From Bacillota bacterium (lineage in GTDB: Bacteria; Bacillota; Bacilli; Bacillales_B; DSM-18226), in NCBI GenBank assembly GCA_030705665.1, contig JAUZQA010000030.1:1-14699 (forward strand): 14,699 nt of DNA, written 5' to 3'. The notes beneath the pieces are model-generated. The model ran no database searches and was not told the origin of the DNA. It worked only from the letters and a program-made list of their open reading frames with translations. Of this stretch, positions 1 through 6,461 are shown piece after piece. The position numbers and the translations under genes are program-made. Positions within the stretch are counted from its first letter, which is position 1; each line of letters opens with the position of its first letter.

Positions 1-64
1 AAACATTGTAACCATTTTCTTCCCCTTCAAACCAATTGACCCAAACATCATGAAGATACAACAT
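1..64 (-). CDS. yjbA: YjbA, UPF0736 family protein (N-terminal fragment only)
   Basis: Only the first 21 codons are inside the window; the gene runs off the left edge. The visible N-terminus begins MLYLHDVWVNWFEGEENGYN, which I recognise from memory as the highly conserved start of the Bacillus YjbA/UPF0736 family, whose function is unknown. The start is an ATG at 64-62, preceded by an AGTGAGGG ribosome site (73-80) with 8 bases of spacing. In B. subtilis yjbA lies downstream of yjaZ, beyond the app oligopeptide-transport genes. Here it follows yjaZ directly, so the app genes are absent from this spot. The call rests on 21 residues but they are distinctive. Confidence 0.75.
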   Translation of the reverse strand, partial: MLYLHDVWVNWFEGEENGYNV

Positions 65-153
65 TACTCAATCCCTCACTTCAAGAAACTATTTGTATTT
101 GTCAATCAGTATGGGCAGAGTTGAGTTAAATTATTCCTTTATAGATAGTTAAA

Positions 154-169
154 GCCATTTAAAATGGGC
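154..169 (-). terminator. weak hairpin after yjaZ
   Basis: GCCATTT pairs with AAATGGGC with one bulged G. On the minus strand it is followed by TTTAACTATC rather than a clean T run. It lies just downstream of the yjaZ stop and may end that transcript inefficiently. The rest of 65-184 shows no other feature beyond the yjbA ribosome site and an isolated TTGACA (minus, 105-100) with no good -10 partner. Confidence 0.3.
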
Positions 170-184
170 AGATGCCAATGGTTA

Positions 185-976
185 TTATTCCACTCTATAT
201 TTTGTTTCGTTAATCAGTTTTCTTGCGGAAAGGATAAATGATTTTTTGGTTGAATAGGCATGTTTTTGATAATAATCTTTAACAATTGAGAATCCTGCAG
301 CATAACCGACCAAATGGGGGAAACGGCCATTCCCAAATAAAAGATCATCATGAAGTTTCTCCCTCTTCTTTACAAAAAGATGGTCCTTTAAAAATCTTTC
401 CCAGAACTGGTCGATTTGTTTTCCTGTGTACGTTGTGCACCAATCTGCTAAATAGTCTTTTCCACAATTTTTTAACACGGCATATTCAGCCAGACCTTCA
501 ATAATAATGGAATCTAATAATGAATATTCTTGTATATTCCCTTTCAATTGGTTTAATCGGCATACATGGTGGTACTCATGAACAAAGAGGGCCTCTAACT
601 CCTTTTCGTCCACTTCAGATGATAAGAACAAAAACATCTTATTCAGAAAAGATACCCCTGATTTAGATCGGTCCGCTTTTCTAAACAAGCCGCCACTCTG
701 TTCAATTGGAAATAAAAAGACGGGGATTTCTGGTCCATCCCATTTGGTTTTATATAACTGATAGATTTTATCAATCTTTGACCATGTTTGGTCATCAAGC
801 ATATTATTAAACGTAACCCAGCTGGCCATTGAGGGTTTGTACATTCCAAATTGTGATAATTCGCGATAAACCTCATTTGCATTTTGTCTCTTAAAATACG
901 GAGTCAACCTTTCACATACTCTTCTTGGCTGGTCAAACTCCTTCTGCAGCCATTGATCAGTTGCAATAATCCCCAT
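185..976 (-). CDS. yjaZ: YjaZ, DUF2268-type predicted zinc metalloprotease
   Basis: A 263-residue soluble protein with no signal peptide or membrane segment. The key motif is HEYHH at residues 133-137, a HExxH zinc-binding site, followed by IIEGLAEYAV (158-167), where E160 or E164 can supply the third ligand. This is the gluzincin-like layout of the DUF2268 family. In B. subtilis yjaZ lies directly downstream of fabF, as here. The substrate is not known. The ATG at 976 has a GGAG site with 7-base spacing, and the length fits the family. It sits 143 bases after fabF, behind a strong terminator, so it probably has its own weak promoter (TTAACC-N18-TAAACT on the minus strand is a poor candidate). 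Family assignment is firm; protease activity is inferred from the motif. Confidence 0.85.
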   Translation of the reverse strand: MGIIATDQWLQKEFDQPRRVCERLTPYFKRQNANEVYRELSQFGMYKPSMASWVTFNNMLDDQTWSKIDKIYQLYKTKWDGPEIPVFLFPIEQSGGLFRKADRSKSGVSFLNKMFLFLSSEVDEKELEALFVHEYHHVCRLNQLKGNIQEYSLLDSIIIEGLAEYAVLKNCGKDYLADWCTTYTGKQIDQFWERFLKDHLFVKKREKLHDDLLFGNGRFPHLVGYAAGFSIVKDYYQKHAYSTKKSFILSARKLINETKYRVE

Positions 977-1070
977 ATTCCCACTCCATTTATGCCATAA
1001 TCTATTGTAGTTTATGAATGTGTATGAGAATTGGTTAACCGTTTTATCTTCAAAGAAACGTTATAATCTA

Positions 1071-1119
1071 TTACATAAAAAGAGCCTGACTTTTAGCAAG
1101 CCAGACTCTTTTTATGTAA
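1071..1119 (-). terminator. intrinsic terminator of fabH-fabF
   Basis: It starts immediately after the fabF stop codon. TTACATAAAAAGAG (1071-1084) pairs perfectly with CTCTTTTTATGTAA (1106-1119), and the inner part CTGACTT/AAGCCAG continues the stem with mismatches. The T5 run lies within the distal arm on the minus strand. It separates the fab operon from yjaZ. Confidence 0.75.
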
Positions 1120-2358
1120 TTACTGATATTTTTTCAATACAATTGTTGCGTTATGTCCGCCAAAACCAAGTGAGTTGCTCATCACTGTGTTGATGGTTTG
1201 TGGTCGGGCAGTATTTGGTACATAATCCAAATCACATTCCGGATCTGGAGTTTCATAATTAATCGTTGGCGGAAGAATGCTGTCACGGATTGTTAGCACT
1301 GAAAAAATTGCTTCGATTCCGCCAGCTGCTCCTAAGAGATGGCCGGTCATTGATTTTGTAGAGCTCATTGCTAATTTATAAGCATGGTCCCCAAATACTT
1401 CTTTTACAGCAGCCGTTTCAAATTTATCATTGTATTCTGTACTTGTTCCATGTGCATTGATATAATCAATTGCCTCTGGAGCAAGTCCAGCATCGTTTAA
1501 TGCCATCTTCATAGCCCTCGCTCCACCTTCACCGCCAGGAGCAGGTGCGGTAATATGATACGCATCACCAGTTGCACCGTAACCAACGATTTCTCCATAG
1601 ATTTTCGCACCGCGTGCCAAAGCATGCTCAAGCTCTTCAAGCACAACAATGCCTGATCCTTCACCAATAATAAACCCATCACGATTTTTATCGAAAGGTC
1701 GACATGCTGTAGCTGGATCAGGATTAGTGGAAAGTGCAGTATTTGCACAGAATCCAGCAACAGACATTCTTGTGATTGGTGCTTCTGCCCCGCCGCTGAT
1801 CATTGCATCTGCATCCCCGCGCTGGATTACTTTGAAGGCATCCCCAATCGAATTGGTACCAGTTGCACAAGCTGTAACCGTACACGAATTAAATCCTCTT
1901 GCACCCAGCATGATTGAAACCTGACCAGTAGCCATATCAGGAATTAACATAGGTACGAAAAACGGACTTACTCTTCGGTATCCTCTTTGTAGGAATGTTT
2001 CAAACTGTTGTTCAAAGGTTTCCATTCCGCCAATTCCAGAACCAATCCAAACACCTACGCGATGGGAGTTTTCATCATTAATAATTAAATTGGCATCCTT
2101 AACAGCCATCTGTGCTGCAGCGACAGCAAATTGTGTAAAGCGATCCATTTTTCTGGCTTCTTTTCGCTCAATGAAGTCTTCCGGATTAAAATCTTTTGCC
2201 TCTGCTGAAACCTTGGCGGGATATTCATCCGCATTTACCCTTGTTAATGGTCCGATCCCAGATTTTCCAGCAACAATATTCTTCCATGTAGTTTCAATAT
2301 CATTTCCAAGCGGTGTGACAGCACCTACTCCTGTCACCACTACTCTACGCTTTTCCAT
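1120..2358 (-). CDS. fabF: 3-oxoacyl-[acyl-carrier-protein] synthase II (FabF, KAS II)
   Basis: A cytosolic condensing enzyme of type II fatty acid synthesis. It condenses malonyl-ACP with acyl-ACP in each elongation cycle. With the start chosen here it has 412 residues, matching the family (B. subtilis FabF is 413). The thiolase-fold active site is complete: nucleophile C164 in [11 protein letters not shown]303 in NAHGTST, and K335 and H340 in STKSMTGH. The open frame extends to 2415, but the ribosome site AAGGAG precedes two adjacent ATGs, and the downstream one (2358) gives the usual [10 protein letters not shown] start. The ATG at 2361 is equally possible and adds one Met. It lies 88 bases after fabH, with no terminator between, so the two are one operon. 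Its C-terminus [18 protein letters not shown] is typical. Confidence 0.96.
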   Translation of the reverse strand: MEKRRVVVTGVGAVTPLGNDIETTWKNIVAGKSGIGPLTRVNADEYPAKVSAEAKDFNPEDFIERKEARKMDRFTQFAVAAAQMAVKDANLIINDENSHRVGVWIGSGIGGMETFEQQFETFLQRGYRRVSPFFVPMLIPDMATGQVSIMLGARGFNSCTVTACATGTNSIGDAFKVIQRGDADAMISGGAEAPITRMSVAGFCANTALSTNPDPATACRPFDKNRDGFIIGEGSGIVVLEELEHALARGAKIYGEIVGYGATGDAYHITAPAPGGEGGARAMKMALNDAGLAPEAIDYINAHGTSTEYNDKFETAAVKEVFGDHAYKLAMSSTKSMTGHLLGAAGGIEAIFSVLTIRDSILPPTINYETPDPECDLDYVPNTARPQTINTVMSNSLGFGGHNATIVLKKYQ

Positions 2359-2446
2359 CATGTGCATCTCCTTATTTGCAAAATTTATGTTTTTTTCATA
2401 GAACTCAATTTGCACTTTGATTCTTTTTCGTTCGTGTTAAGGCGTT

Positions 2447-3379
2447 TTATTTTCCCCAGCGAATCGCAATAGCTCCCCAGGTGAGTCCGCCGCCAAATCC
2501 AACCATTACAATGACATCATCGTCTTTAATTTTTCCAGCCTCTAATTCTTCAACAAGGGAAATCGGAATCGATGCTGCCGAAGTATTTCCATACTTATTC
2601 ACGGTTTTGGACATTTTTTCCTCTGGCACCCCAAGTCGTTGTCTAGATGCCTCCATAATACGAATATTAGCTTGGTGAGGAATAAAGAAATCAACTTCAT
2701 CCTTAGAAAGTCCCGCTTTTTCAAGCACATTGATACAACTTTCACCCATTTGTCTAACAGCGAACTTAAAGACTTCGCGTCCATTCATAATTATATATTC
2801 ATCCTGATAGAGGTGTTTTCCTCCTGTTCCATCTGCTCCAAGTTCAAAAGCAAGAACCCCTCTATTTCCGGAAACCGGCCCAATTATAGCAGCTCCTGCA
2901 CCATCGCCAAATAGAACGGCGGTATTACGGTCATTCCAATCCGTAATTTTTGAAAGTTTCTCAACTCCAATAACCAGTACATATTTATAGGAATTTGTTT
3001 CGATAAATTGTTTCGCCGTAATGATACCATACATAAACCCGGCACATGCAGCACTAATATCCATTGCAGCCGCTTTTTTTGCTCCCAGTTTTTCTTGAAG
3101 CATACAAGAAACTGATGGAAAAGGACGGTCAGGTGTTACCGTTGAAACAAGGATTAAATCAATATCTTCTGGTGCTATGTTAGCATCTTGAATCGCTTTT
3201 TTAGCTGCTTCAAATGCCATATCAGAGGTGTTTATATCGTCTCCTGCTATTCGCCGTTCCTCAATACCAGTTCGAGTTCGAATCCATTCATCTGATGTAT
3301 CCATTCTTTTTTCAAGATCAGCATTGGTAACAACATTTTCTGGCAGATATCTGCCAATTCCAACGATACCGGCGTTCAT
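2447..3379 (-). CDS. fabH: 3-oxoacyl-[acyl-carrier-protein] synthase III (FabH, KAS III)
   Basis: Starts fatty acid synthesis by condensing a primer acyl-CoA with malonyl-ACP. In Bacillus the enzyme favours branched primers made from branched-chain amino acids. The protein has 310 residues, the normal length. The Cys-His-Asn triad is visible: C112 in [13 protein letters not shown]235 in [10 protein letters not shown], and N265 in [10 protein letters not shown]. The C-terminal [15 protein letters not shown] is diagnostic. The ATG is preceded by AAAGGAG with 8-base spacing. It is the first gene of the fabH-fabF operon, as fabHA is in B. subtilis, and probably controlled by FapR through the operator at 3443-3461. 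Confidence 0.96.
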   Translation of the reverse strand: MNAGIVGIGRYLPENVVTNADLEKRMDTSDEWIRTRTGIEERRIAGDDINTSDMAFEAAKKAIQDANIAPEDIDLILVSTVTPDRPFPSVSCMLQEKLGAKKAAAMDISAACAGFMYGIITAKQFIETNSYKYVLVIGVEKLSKITDWNDRNTAVLFGDGAGAAIIGPVSGNRGVLAFELGADGTGGKHLYQDEYIIMNGREVFKFAVRQMGESCINVLEKAGLSKDEVDFFIPHQANIRIMEASRQRLGVPEEKMSKTVNKYGNTSAASIPISLVEELEAGKIKDDDVIVMVGFGGGLTWGAIAIRWGK

Positions 3380-3440
3380 ACACCCATCTCCTTTAAATAT
3401 AGAAAATAGTATTGTTCTATTTCATTTAGTTTATTATCAA

Positions 3441-3469
3441 TTATTATGACTTGGTACTAATTTTATCAA
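3441..3469 (-). promoter_or_regulatory. fabH promoter with FapR-like operator
   Basis: On the minus strand TTGATA (3469-3464), a 17-base spacer and TAATAA (3446-3441) form a sigma-A-type promoter. The spacer and -10 contain ATTAGTACCAAGTCATAAT (3461-3443), an imperfect inverted repeat closely resembling the FapR box (ATTAGTACC-type). FapR represses fatty acid genes until malonyl-CoA releases it. An operator between -35 and -10 would block polymerase directly. The sequence match is seen; FapR control is inferred from the known regulon, which includes fabHA-fabF. Confidence 0.75.
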
Positions 3470-3588
3470 TGATTTTATTTTTAAGCAACCTTTATTCCTC
3501 ATTAATATCCGCTTTTAACTATACGATAACTAAAATTGTACATATTCTATCTACAAGAAGACGTTAATAAAGGAGGAAAGCTTTCAAA

Positions 3589-3822
3589 ATGGAAGAAGAT
3601 GAAAAGCGAGAGAACCAATTTTCAAAAGATCCATTTACAAAAATGATGTTTGGGTCACGAGCAGTGGATACAAACAATGACCATAACCCTAAGCAAGATT
3701 CTTCTATTGATTACGAAGAATTAATGAACAGTATTGATCAACTTTTCGAATCGGCAAAAAGTTTAAAGCCATATTTCCAAAAATTCTACCCCATGATTGA
3801 GCAATTATGGAAAAAGAAATGA
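3589..3822 (+). CDS. yjzB: YjzB-like small hypothetical protein
   Basis: A 77-residue, highly charged, hydrophilic protein with no membrane segment. Acidic and polar N-terminal half, then a helix-prone C-terminal half (about 40-77) ending in a basic WKKK tail. It is divergent from fabH and faces comZ, which is the position and orientation of B. subtilis yjzB; the symbol rests mainly on that synteny and on size. Function is unknown. The ribosome site AGGAGG (3571-3576) is strong but 12 bases from the ATG, longer than usual. An AT-rich stretch upstream (TTAACT-N17-GTACAT) is the best promoter I can see, and it is weak. The gene is followed by its own hairpin. Confidence 0.6.
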   Translation: MEEDEKRENQFSKDPFTKMMFGSRAVDTNNDHNPKQDSSIDYEELMNSIDQLFESAKSLKPYFQKFYPMIEQLWKKK

Positions 3823-3847
3823 AGAGGGTGTTTTTTATCATCCTCTT
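3822..3847 (+). terminator. hairpin terminator of yjzB
   Basis: AAGAGGGTG (3822-3830) pairs with CATCCTCTT (3839-3847) with one G-T pair across an 8-base T-rich loop, followed by TTTAAAC. It begins inside the yjzB stop codon region. It could also stop minus-strand transcripts arriving from comZ. Confidence 0.6.
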
Positions 3848-3871
3848 TTAAACATACAAAACTACTAGCAT

Positions 3872-3994
3872 TTAACTGGATTGTTTTGCTTCTTCCCCTT
3901 TACATACATTAGGATGTCCTTCATTAATGCAATGAAATACAAGTTCCTTGTTTCTATCAATAAAAATGTCCTTCATCACCCCGATGAAGGACAT
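3872..3994 (-). CDS. candidate 40-residue small ORF downstream of comZ
   Basis: Reading the minus strand from ATG at 3994 gives an uninterrupted 40-codon frame, beginning MSFIGVMKDIF and ending in HPNVCKGEEAKQSS. It contains two Cys and two His (HC and H...C). An internal ATG at 3976 would give 34 residues. I do not recognise it. The ribosome site is poor (AACAAG before the first ATG; GGGGTG directly against the second). Its first codons are also the comZ terminator hairpin, so it could be chance. In favour: the residue composition looks protein-like and the space has no other gene. Confidence 0.25.
   Translation of the reverse strand: MSFIGVMKDIFIDRNKELVFHCINEGHPNVCKGEEAKQSS
3962..3994 (-). 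terminator. intrinsic terminator of comZ
   Basis: A perfect 12-bp stem: ATGTCCTTCATC (3966-3977) with GATGAAGGACAT (3983-3994), 5-base loop, and T5 on the minus strand (3966-3962). It lies 31 bases after the comZ stop. The left-arm sequence ATGTCCTTCAT occurs a second time at 3914-3924. Confidence 0.8.
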
Positions 3995-4025
3995 AAATAC
4001 TTGTTATGGTGTTGTGAGCAGCTGT

Positions 4026-4235
4026 TCAGTCAACCTTCTCTTGATTTAACTCTTTAAGTACATCTTCTCTGCCAAGTTCATATGCTTCTTGCATTACTTT
4101 TGAAAATAATTCCATGAAAGGTTGAAGCAAATCAAAAGATAATTCTACTCCTGCTTTGTCTAATTGTTCTTTTGCTTGAGGTAAGTATTTCATGGCAATT
4201 TGCATAAATTCCATGGACTTATCTGGTGTATTCAT
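4026..4235 (-). CDS. comZ: ComZ, competence-associated ComG operon repressor
   Basis: A 69-residue protein close to B. subtilis ComZ (63 residues), sharing the core patterns S-EF-QIAMKYLP-AKEQL-KAG-ELS and QPFM-LF--VM-EAYELG (compared from memory). In B. subtilis ComZ lowers comG expression and so transformation. The protein is mostly helical, with no membrane segment. A longer frame starts at 4277, but the ATG at 4235 has a textbook AAAGGAG site with 7-base spacing and gives the family N-terminus, so I chose it. In B. subtilis med lies directly upstream and is co-transcribed. Here the upstream gene is the SDR-like protein and med is absent. TTGATA on the minus strand near 4295 is a possible -35 with a weak -10. 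Confidence 0.9.
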   Translation of the reverse strand: MNTPDKSMEFMQIAMKYLPQAKEQLDKAGVELSFDLLQPFMELFSKVMQEAYELGREDVLKELNQEKVD

Positions 4236-4314
4236 TGCTATAACTCCTTTTATATCGTAAATATTTTGAATTAGCACTTCTATTCTAAACTTATCAAGGA
4301 AAAATGAAAAGCTC

Positions 4315-5166
4315 CTACGGAAAGTCTATCAGCTTATCAATAAATGCAAAATGTTCTTTTTGAGCCAGCAGTGCTTCCTGATATGGCGTGACCTCAGGGA
4401 TTGTTATTTTCGTTACCCCTTCCGTATCTTTAAGCATAACATCATCAAAAACTTTACCTAAACCTGTATCCAATTGTAAAATTTCCGCACAAAGCTCCCA
4501 GCTTTTTGGAATACCGCTTTCAATCAAAAAGCTTCCCGCTTCACCTGATTCGACTCTTTCAATGATGGGAGTCATTAAATCATCAACGAAAATGGCATCA
4601 AATGGCCACTCCCTAACTTCAATTTGTTCATTTTGATTATTCAATTGATTGAACAGCTCTTTCTGAAATAGGAATGAACCTGGCTGCCATGGACCAAAAA
4701 TCGTTGGCAAATAAAAATACTGAATACACTGATCCAGCTTTTTGATCTGATCAAGCAAATTTCTGGTCTCTTCCATGCCCTTATCGTGCTGCCAATTAGT
4801 TAAAAGTTGAACAGGCAGCAGAAATACGAAGTTTGTTTTTGATTCATTTTTTATGAATTGAATGATCTCTGAAAAGAGCTTTTTATAGCTCAAATTCTCC
4901 TCTTTATAATTCATAAACCAATCATAAATTGGAATAATCGCAACCTCTGTTTCTCTATTTTGCTCTAAAAGGGGAAATGATTTTTCATTAAAATTAGCAT
5001 TTCGTCCGACTTCCAGCCTTTTTTCCTCCAAAAACAAATCACATTCAGTGTCTAAATGGATTCCCTCAACAGAGAATCCTTTCTCGAGAAATTTTTTACC
5101 AAGATGAAATCCGATAAATTCATAAATCCCAAAAATACAGACCTTGTCCAATTTAGTACCCCCCAT
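4315..5166 (-). CDS. NAD-dependent epimerase/SDR-like protein with degraded cofactor and catalytic motifs (YjaV-position gene)
   Basis: A 283-residue Rossmann-fold-like protein. The N-terminal segment KVCIFGIYEFIGFHLGKKFL aligns with the extended-SDR start (usually TGGAGFIGSHL), but two of the three glycines of GxxGxxG are missing. The later PTIFGPWQPGSF (about residues 154-165) matches the NVYGPRQ loop of epimerases. No YxxxK catalytic pair precedes it, so an active dehydrogenase or epimerase is unlikely; a nucleotide-binding or scaffold role is possible. It occupies the place of B. subtilis yjaV, but I am not certain of the equivalence. Start choice is open: ATG 5166 has AGGA 5 bases upstream within a hairpin arm, while TTG at 5151 has GGGGGG with 7-base spacing. 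Confidence 0.7.
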   Translation of the reverse strand: MGGTKLDKVCIFGIYEFIGFHLGKKFLEKGFSVEGIHLDTECDLFLEEKRLEVGRNANFNEKSFPLLEQNRETEVAIIPIYDWFMNYKEENLSYKKLFSEIIQFIKNESKTNFVFLLPVQLLTNWQHDKGMEETRNLLDQIKKLDQCIQYFYLPTIFGPWQPGSFLFQKELFNQLNNQNEQIEVREWPFDAIFVDDLMTPIIERVESGEAGSFLIESGIPKSWELCAEILQLDTGLGKVFDDVMLKDTEGVTKITIPEVTPYQEALLAQKEHFAFIDKLIDFP

Positions 5167-5169
5167 TAT

Positions 5170-5204
5170 ATTCCTAATGAATCCTATGCGGATTCATTAG
5201 GAAT
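5170..5204 (-). promoter_or_regulatory. 15-bp hairpin covering the ribosome site between two genes
   Basis: A perfect inverted repeat, 5170-5184 with 5190-5204, 5-base loop. On the minus strand the distal arm contains TTAGGAAT, the ribosome site of the downstream ATG (5166). No T run follows, so it is not a standard intrinsic terminator. It could mask translation, stabilise the upstream mRNA, or be an operator. Confidence 0.6.
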
Positions 5205-5221
5205 TATTTCATCTGAGAAGT

Positions 5222-5956
5222 TTACAAAATCTTTTCATGGCGGTTAAAAAATTTTACAATCATTGTCCCAAGCTGCTGTTTCTTCTCTGGGAGGATTAAA
5301 CTAGATTCGATTCTATGATTATCGACCTCATGTTTGATGAGCGAGAGATTAAACTTTGTTTGGTTGTATGCTCTTCCTCCAGACAAAACATGGATGATTT
5401 TTATTGGTATAGTGTGATCAAAAGGAATTTCTTCTGACTGATTAAGAACGATTTCTTCTAATTGTTTGAAACTGCATTGATAGGCAGCTTCCATTTCTTT
5501 GGAAAGCTTCTTTAAAAAGAATTTATGTTCTTTTTCTTGTTCAAGGTGACTTTTTAATGAAAGTATTGGGTTAAGAAAAACAACTGATCTTATTTGCCCA
5601 GTCATTCTCTTCATTAAATTAATGGCCGTTAGTGCTCCCATGCCTTCTGCAAAAATATGAATTTTACTATTTAAAATTTCCGTTCTAATCACATATTGAT
5701 ACAATCTTGCAGCCAGGTCTAAAGCTTTATCACTTCCCCAGTTCCGTCCATAAAGATTAGAGGAAAATATGGTGTACCCTGATTCTTTAAATTTATTAAT
5801 AATCGACAGCTTTCCCTCATTCTGTAACCAAAAGCTATTTCGAGCATCAACGAAATGACGTTCATCGCCTAGGATTAAGATGCCAAACCCGGTAGGTTTT
5901 TCAGGGTAATGGATAATATTCCACTCATTATCAAGCTGAAAATTCCGGTTCTCCAT
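5222..5956 (-). CDS. alpha/beta-hydrolase-like protein lacking the nucleophile (YjaU-position gene)
   Basis: A 244-residue cytosolic protein with an alpha/beta-hydrolase-like pattern. It has a beta strand GFGILILGDERHF near 23-35, a helix-strand segment up to NLYGRNWGSD (67-76), then IHIFAEGMGALTAINLM (99-115), the place of the nucleophile elbow. The expected GxSxG reads AEGMG (103-107), with glycine where the serine should be, so normal ester hydrolysis looks impossible. Strand PIKIIHVLSGG follows near 195-206. The ATG at 5956 has AAAAGGAG with 7-base spacing; an upstream in-frame start (5986) lacks one. It is co-oriented with the SDR-like gene and comZ and probably shares a transcript with them. 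It corresponds by position to B. subtilis yjaU; the function is unknown. Confidence 0.65.
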   Translation of the reverse strand: MENRNFQLDNEWNIIHYPEKPTGFGILILGDERHFVDARNSFWLQNEGKLSIINKFKESGYTIFSSNLYGRNWGSDKALDLAARLYQYVIRTEILNSKIHIFAEGMGALTAINLMKRMTGQIRSVVFLNPILSLKSHLEQEKEHKFFLKKLSKEMEAAYQCSFKQLEEIVLNQSEEIPFDHTIPIKIIHVLSGGRAYNQTKFNLSLIKHEVDNHRIESSLILPEKKQQLGTMIVKFFNRHEKIL

Positions 5957-6117
5957 GATTAAACTCCTTTTGCCAGTTTTCCTCAACTTATTTTATGTTG
6001 TTTTCGTTAAAGTGAATGGGGCTTGTGCCTATGTTCGAGTCTAAATTCACTAAAATGTCAAAATTCTCATTTTTTATTTCTATTTTTTGGGGGCATATGT
6101 TAAGATTAAAATTGGAT

Positions 6118-6142
6118 TATAATAGGTAAGAGGTGAAAAATC
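6118..6142 (+). promoter_or_regulatory. yjzD -10 element and ribosome site
   Basis: A consensus TATAAT at 6118-6123 lies 20 bases ahead of the GTG start, with AAGAGGTG (6128-6135) as ribosome site. No convincing -35 is visible 16-18 bases upstream, so the promoter may be weak or activator-dependent. The remaining stretch 5957-6117 is AT-rich and shows no gene. Confidence 0.5.
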
Positions 6143-6325
6143 GTGCGATATTTTTGGTCTTTGTTTTGGGGCTTCCTACTTGTGCAAATGTTGACTTACG
6201 TTGTTAGTTCTATGATTGGAACTACATATGATTTTAAAATGGGAACCATCTTAACTGTTGTTCTTGTTGTGATGGTATATGCAATTTCAGCGCTTATTCC
6301 GAATGAACCAGTTGAGAAACACTAA
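6143..6325 (+). CDS. yjzD: YjzD, DUF2929 small membrane protein
   Basis: A 60-residue protein with two predicted membrane helices: about residues 4-25 (WSLFWGFLLVQMLTYVVSSM) and 34-53 (TILTVVLVVMVYAISALIP). They are joined by a short TYDFK loop, and the protein has a hydrophilic tail. This matches B. subtilis YjzD and the DUF2929 family by memory; its role is unknown. The start codon is GTG at 6143. It is transcribed opposite to its neighbours and ends in a strong hairpin facing clpB. Confidence 0.85.
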   Translation: MRYFWSLFWGFLLVQMLTYVVSSMIGTTYDFKMGTILTVVLVVMVYAISALIPNEPVEKH

Positions 6326-6331
6326 TTTTTG

Positions 6332-6367
6332 GAAAGGTCATCCTGCTTTATGGCAGGATGACCTTTC
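6332..6367 (+). terminator. terminator between convergent yjzD and clpB
   Basis: A perfect 15-bp stem, 6332-6346 with 6353-6367 (outer GAAAGGTCATCC), 6-base loop, followed by TTATTT on the plus strand. It is positioned to end yjzD. The T run on the minus side is absent, so clpB termination here is less certain, although no better hairpin follows the clpB stop. Confidence 0.7.
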
Positions 6368-6461
6368 TTATTTCATGGATTTTTTAAATTTGGCTGTTGA
6401 TATCCGCTCCAGTTAACGGCGTTAAAAAATCAATCATTTCCTTAACACAGCTTATTCAAAA

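Noticed and set aside
2..124. A plus-strand frame open from the window edge to a TGA at 122
   Set aside because: It is antisense to the yjbA start and its ribosome site; the residues show no recognisable family, whereas the minus-strand reading gives a well-conserved N-terminus.
2359..2415. Longer N-terminus for FabF
   Set aside because: No ribosome site precedes ATG 2415, and the extension is not part of the KAS II family; AAGGAG supports 2358 or 2361.
3822..4025. CRISPR-like repeats in the comZ-yjzB gap
   Set aside because: The 11-base repeated unit occurs only twice in direct orientation and once inverted, forming a terminator stem; spacing and length do not fit a CRISPR array. No tRNA, rRNA, IS element or attachment site was found anywhere in the window.
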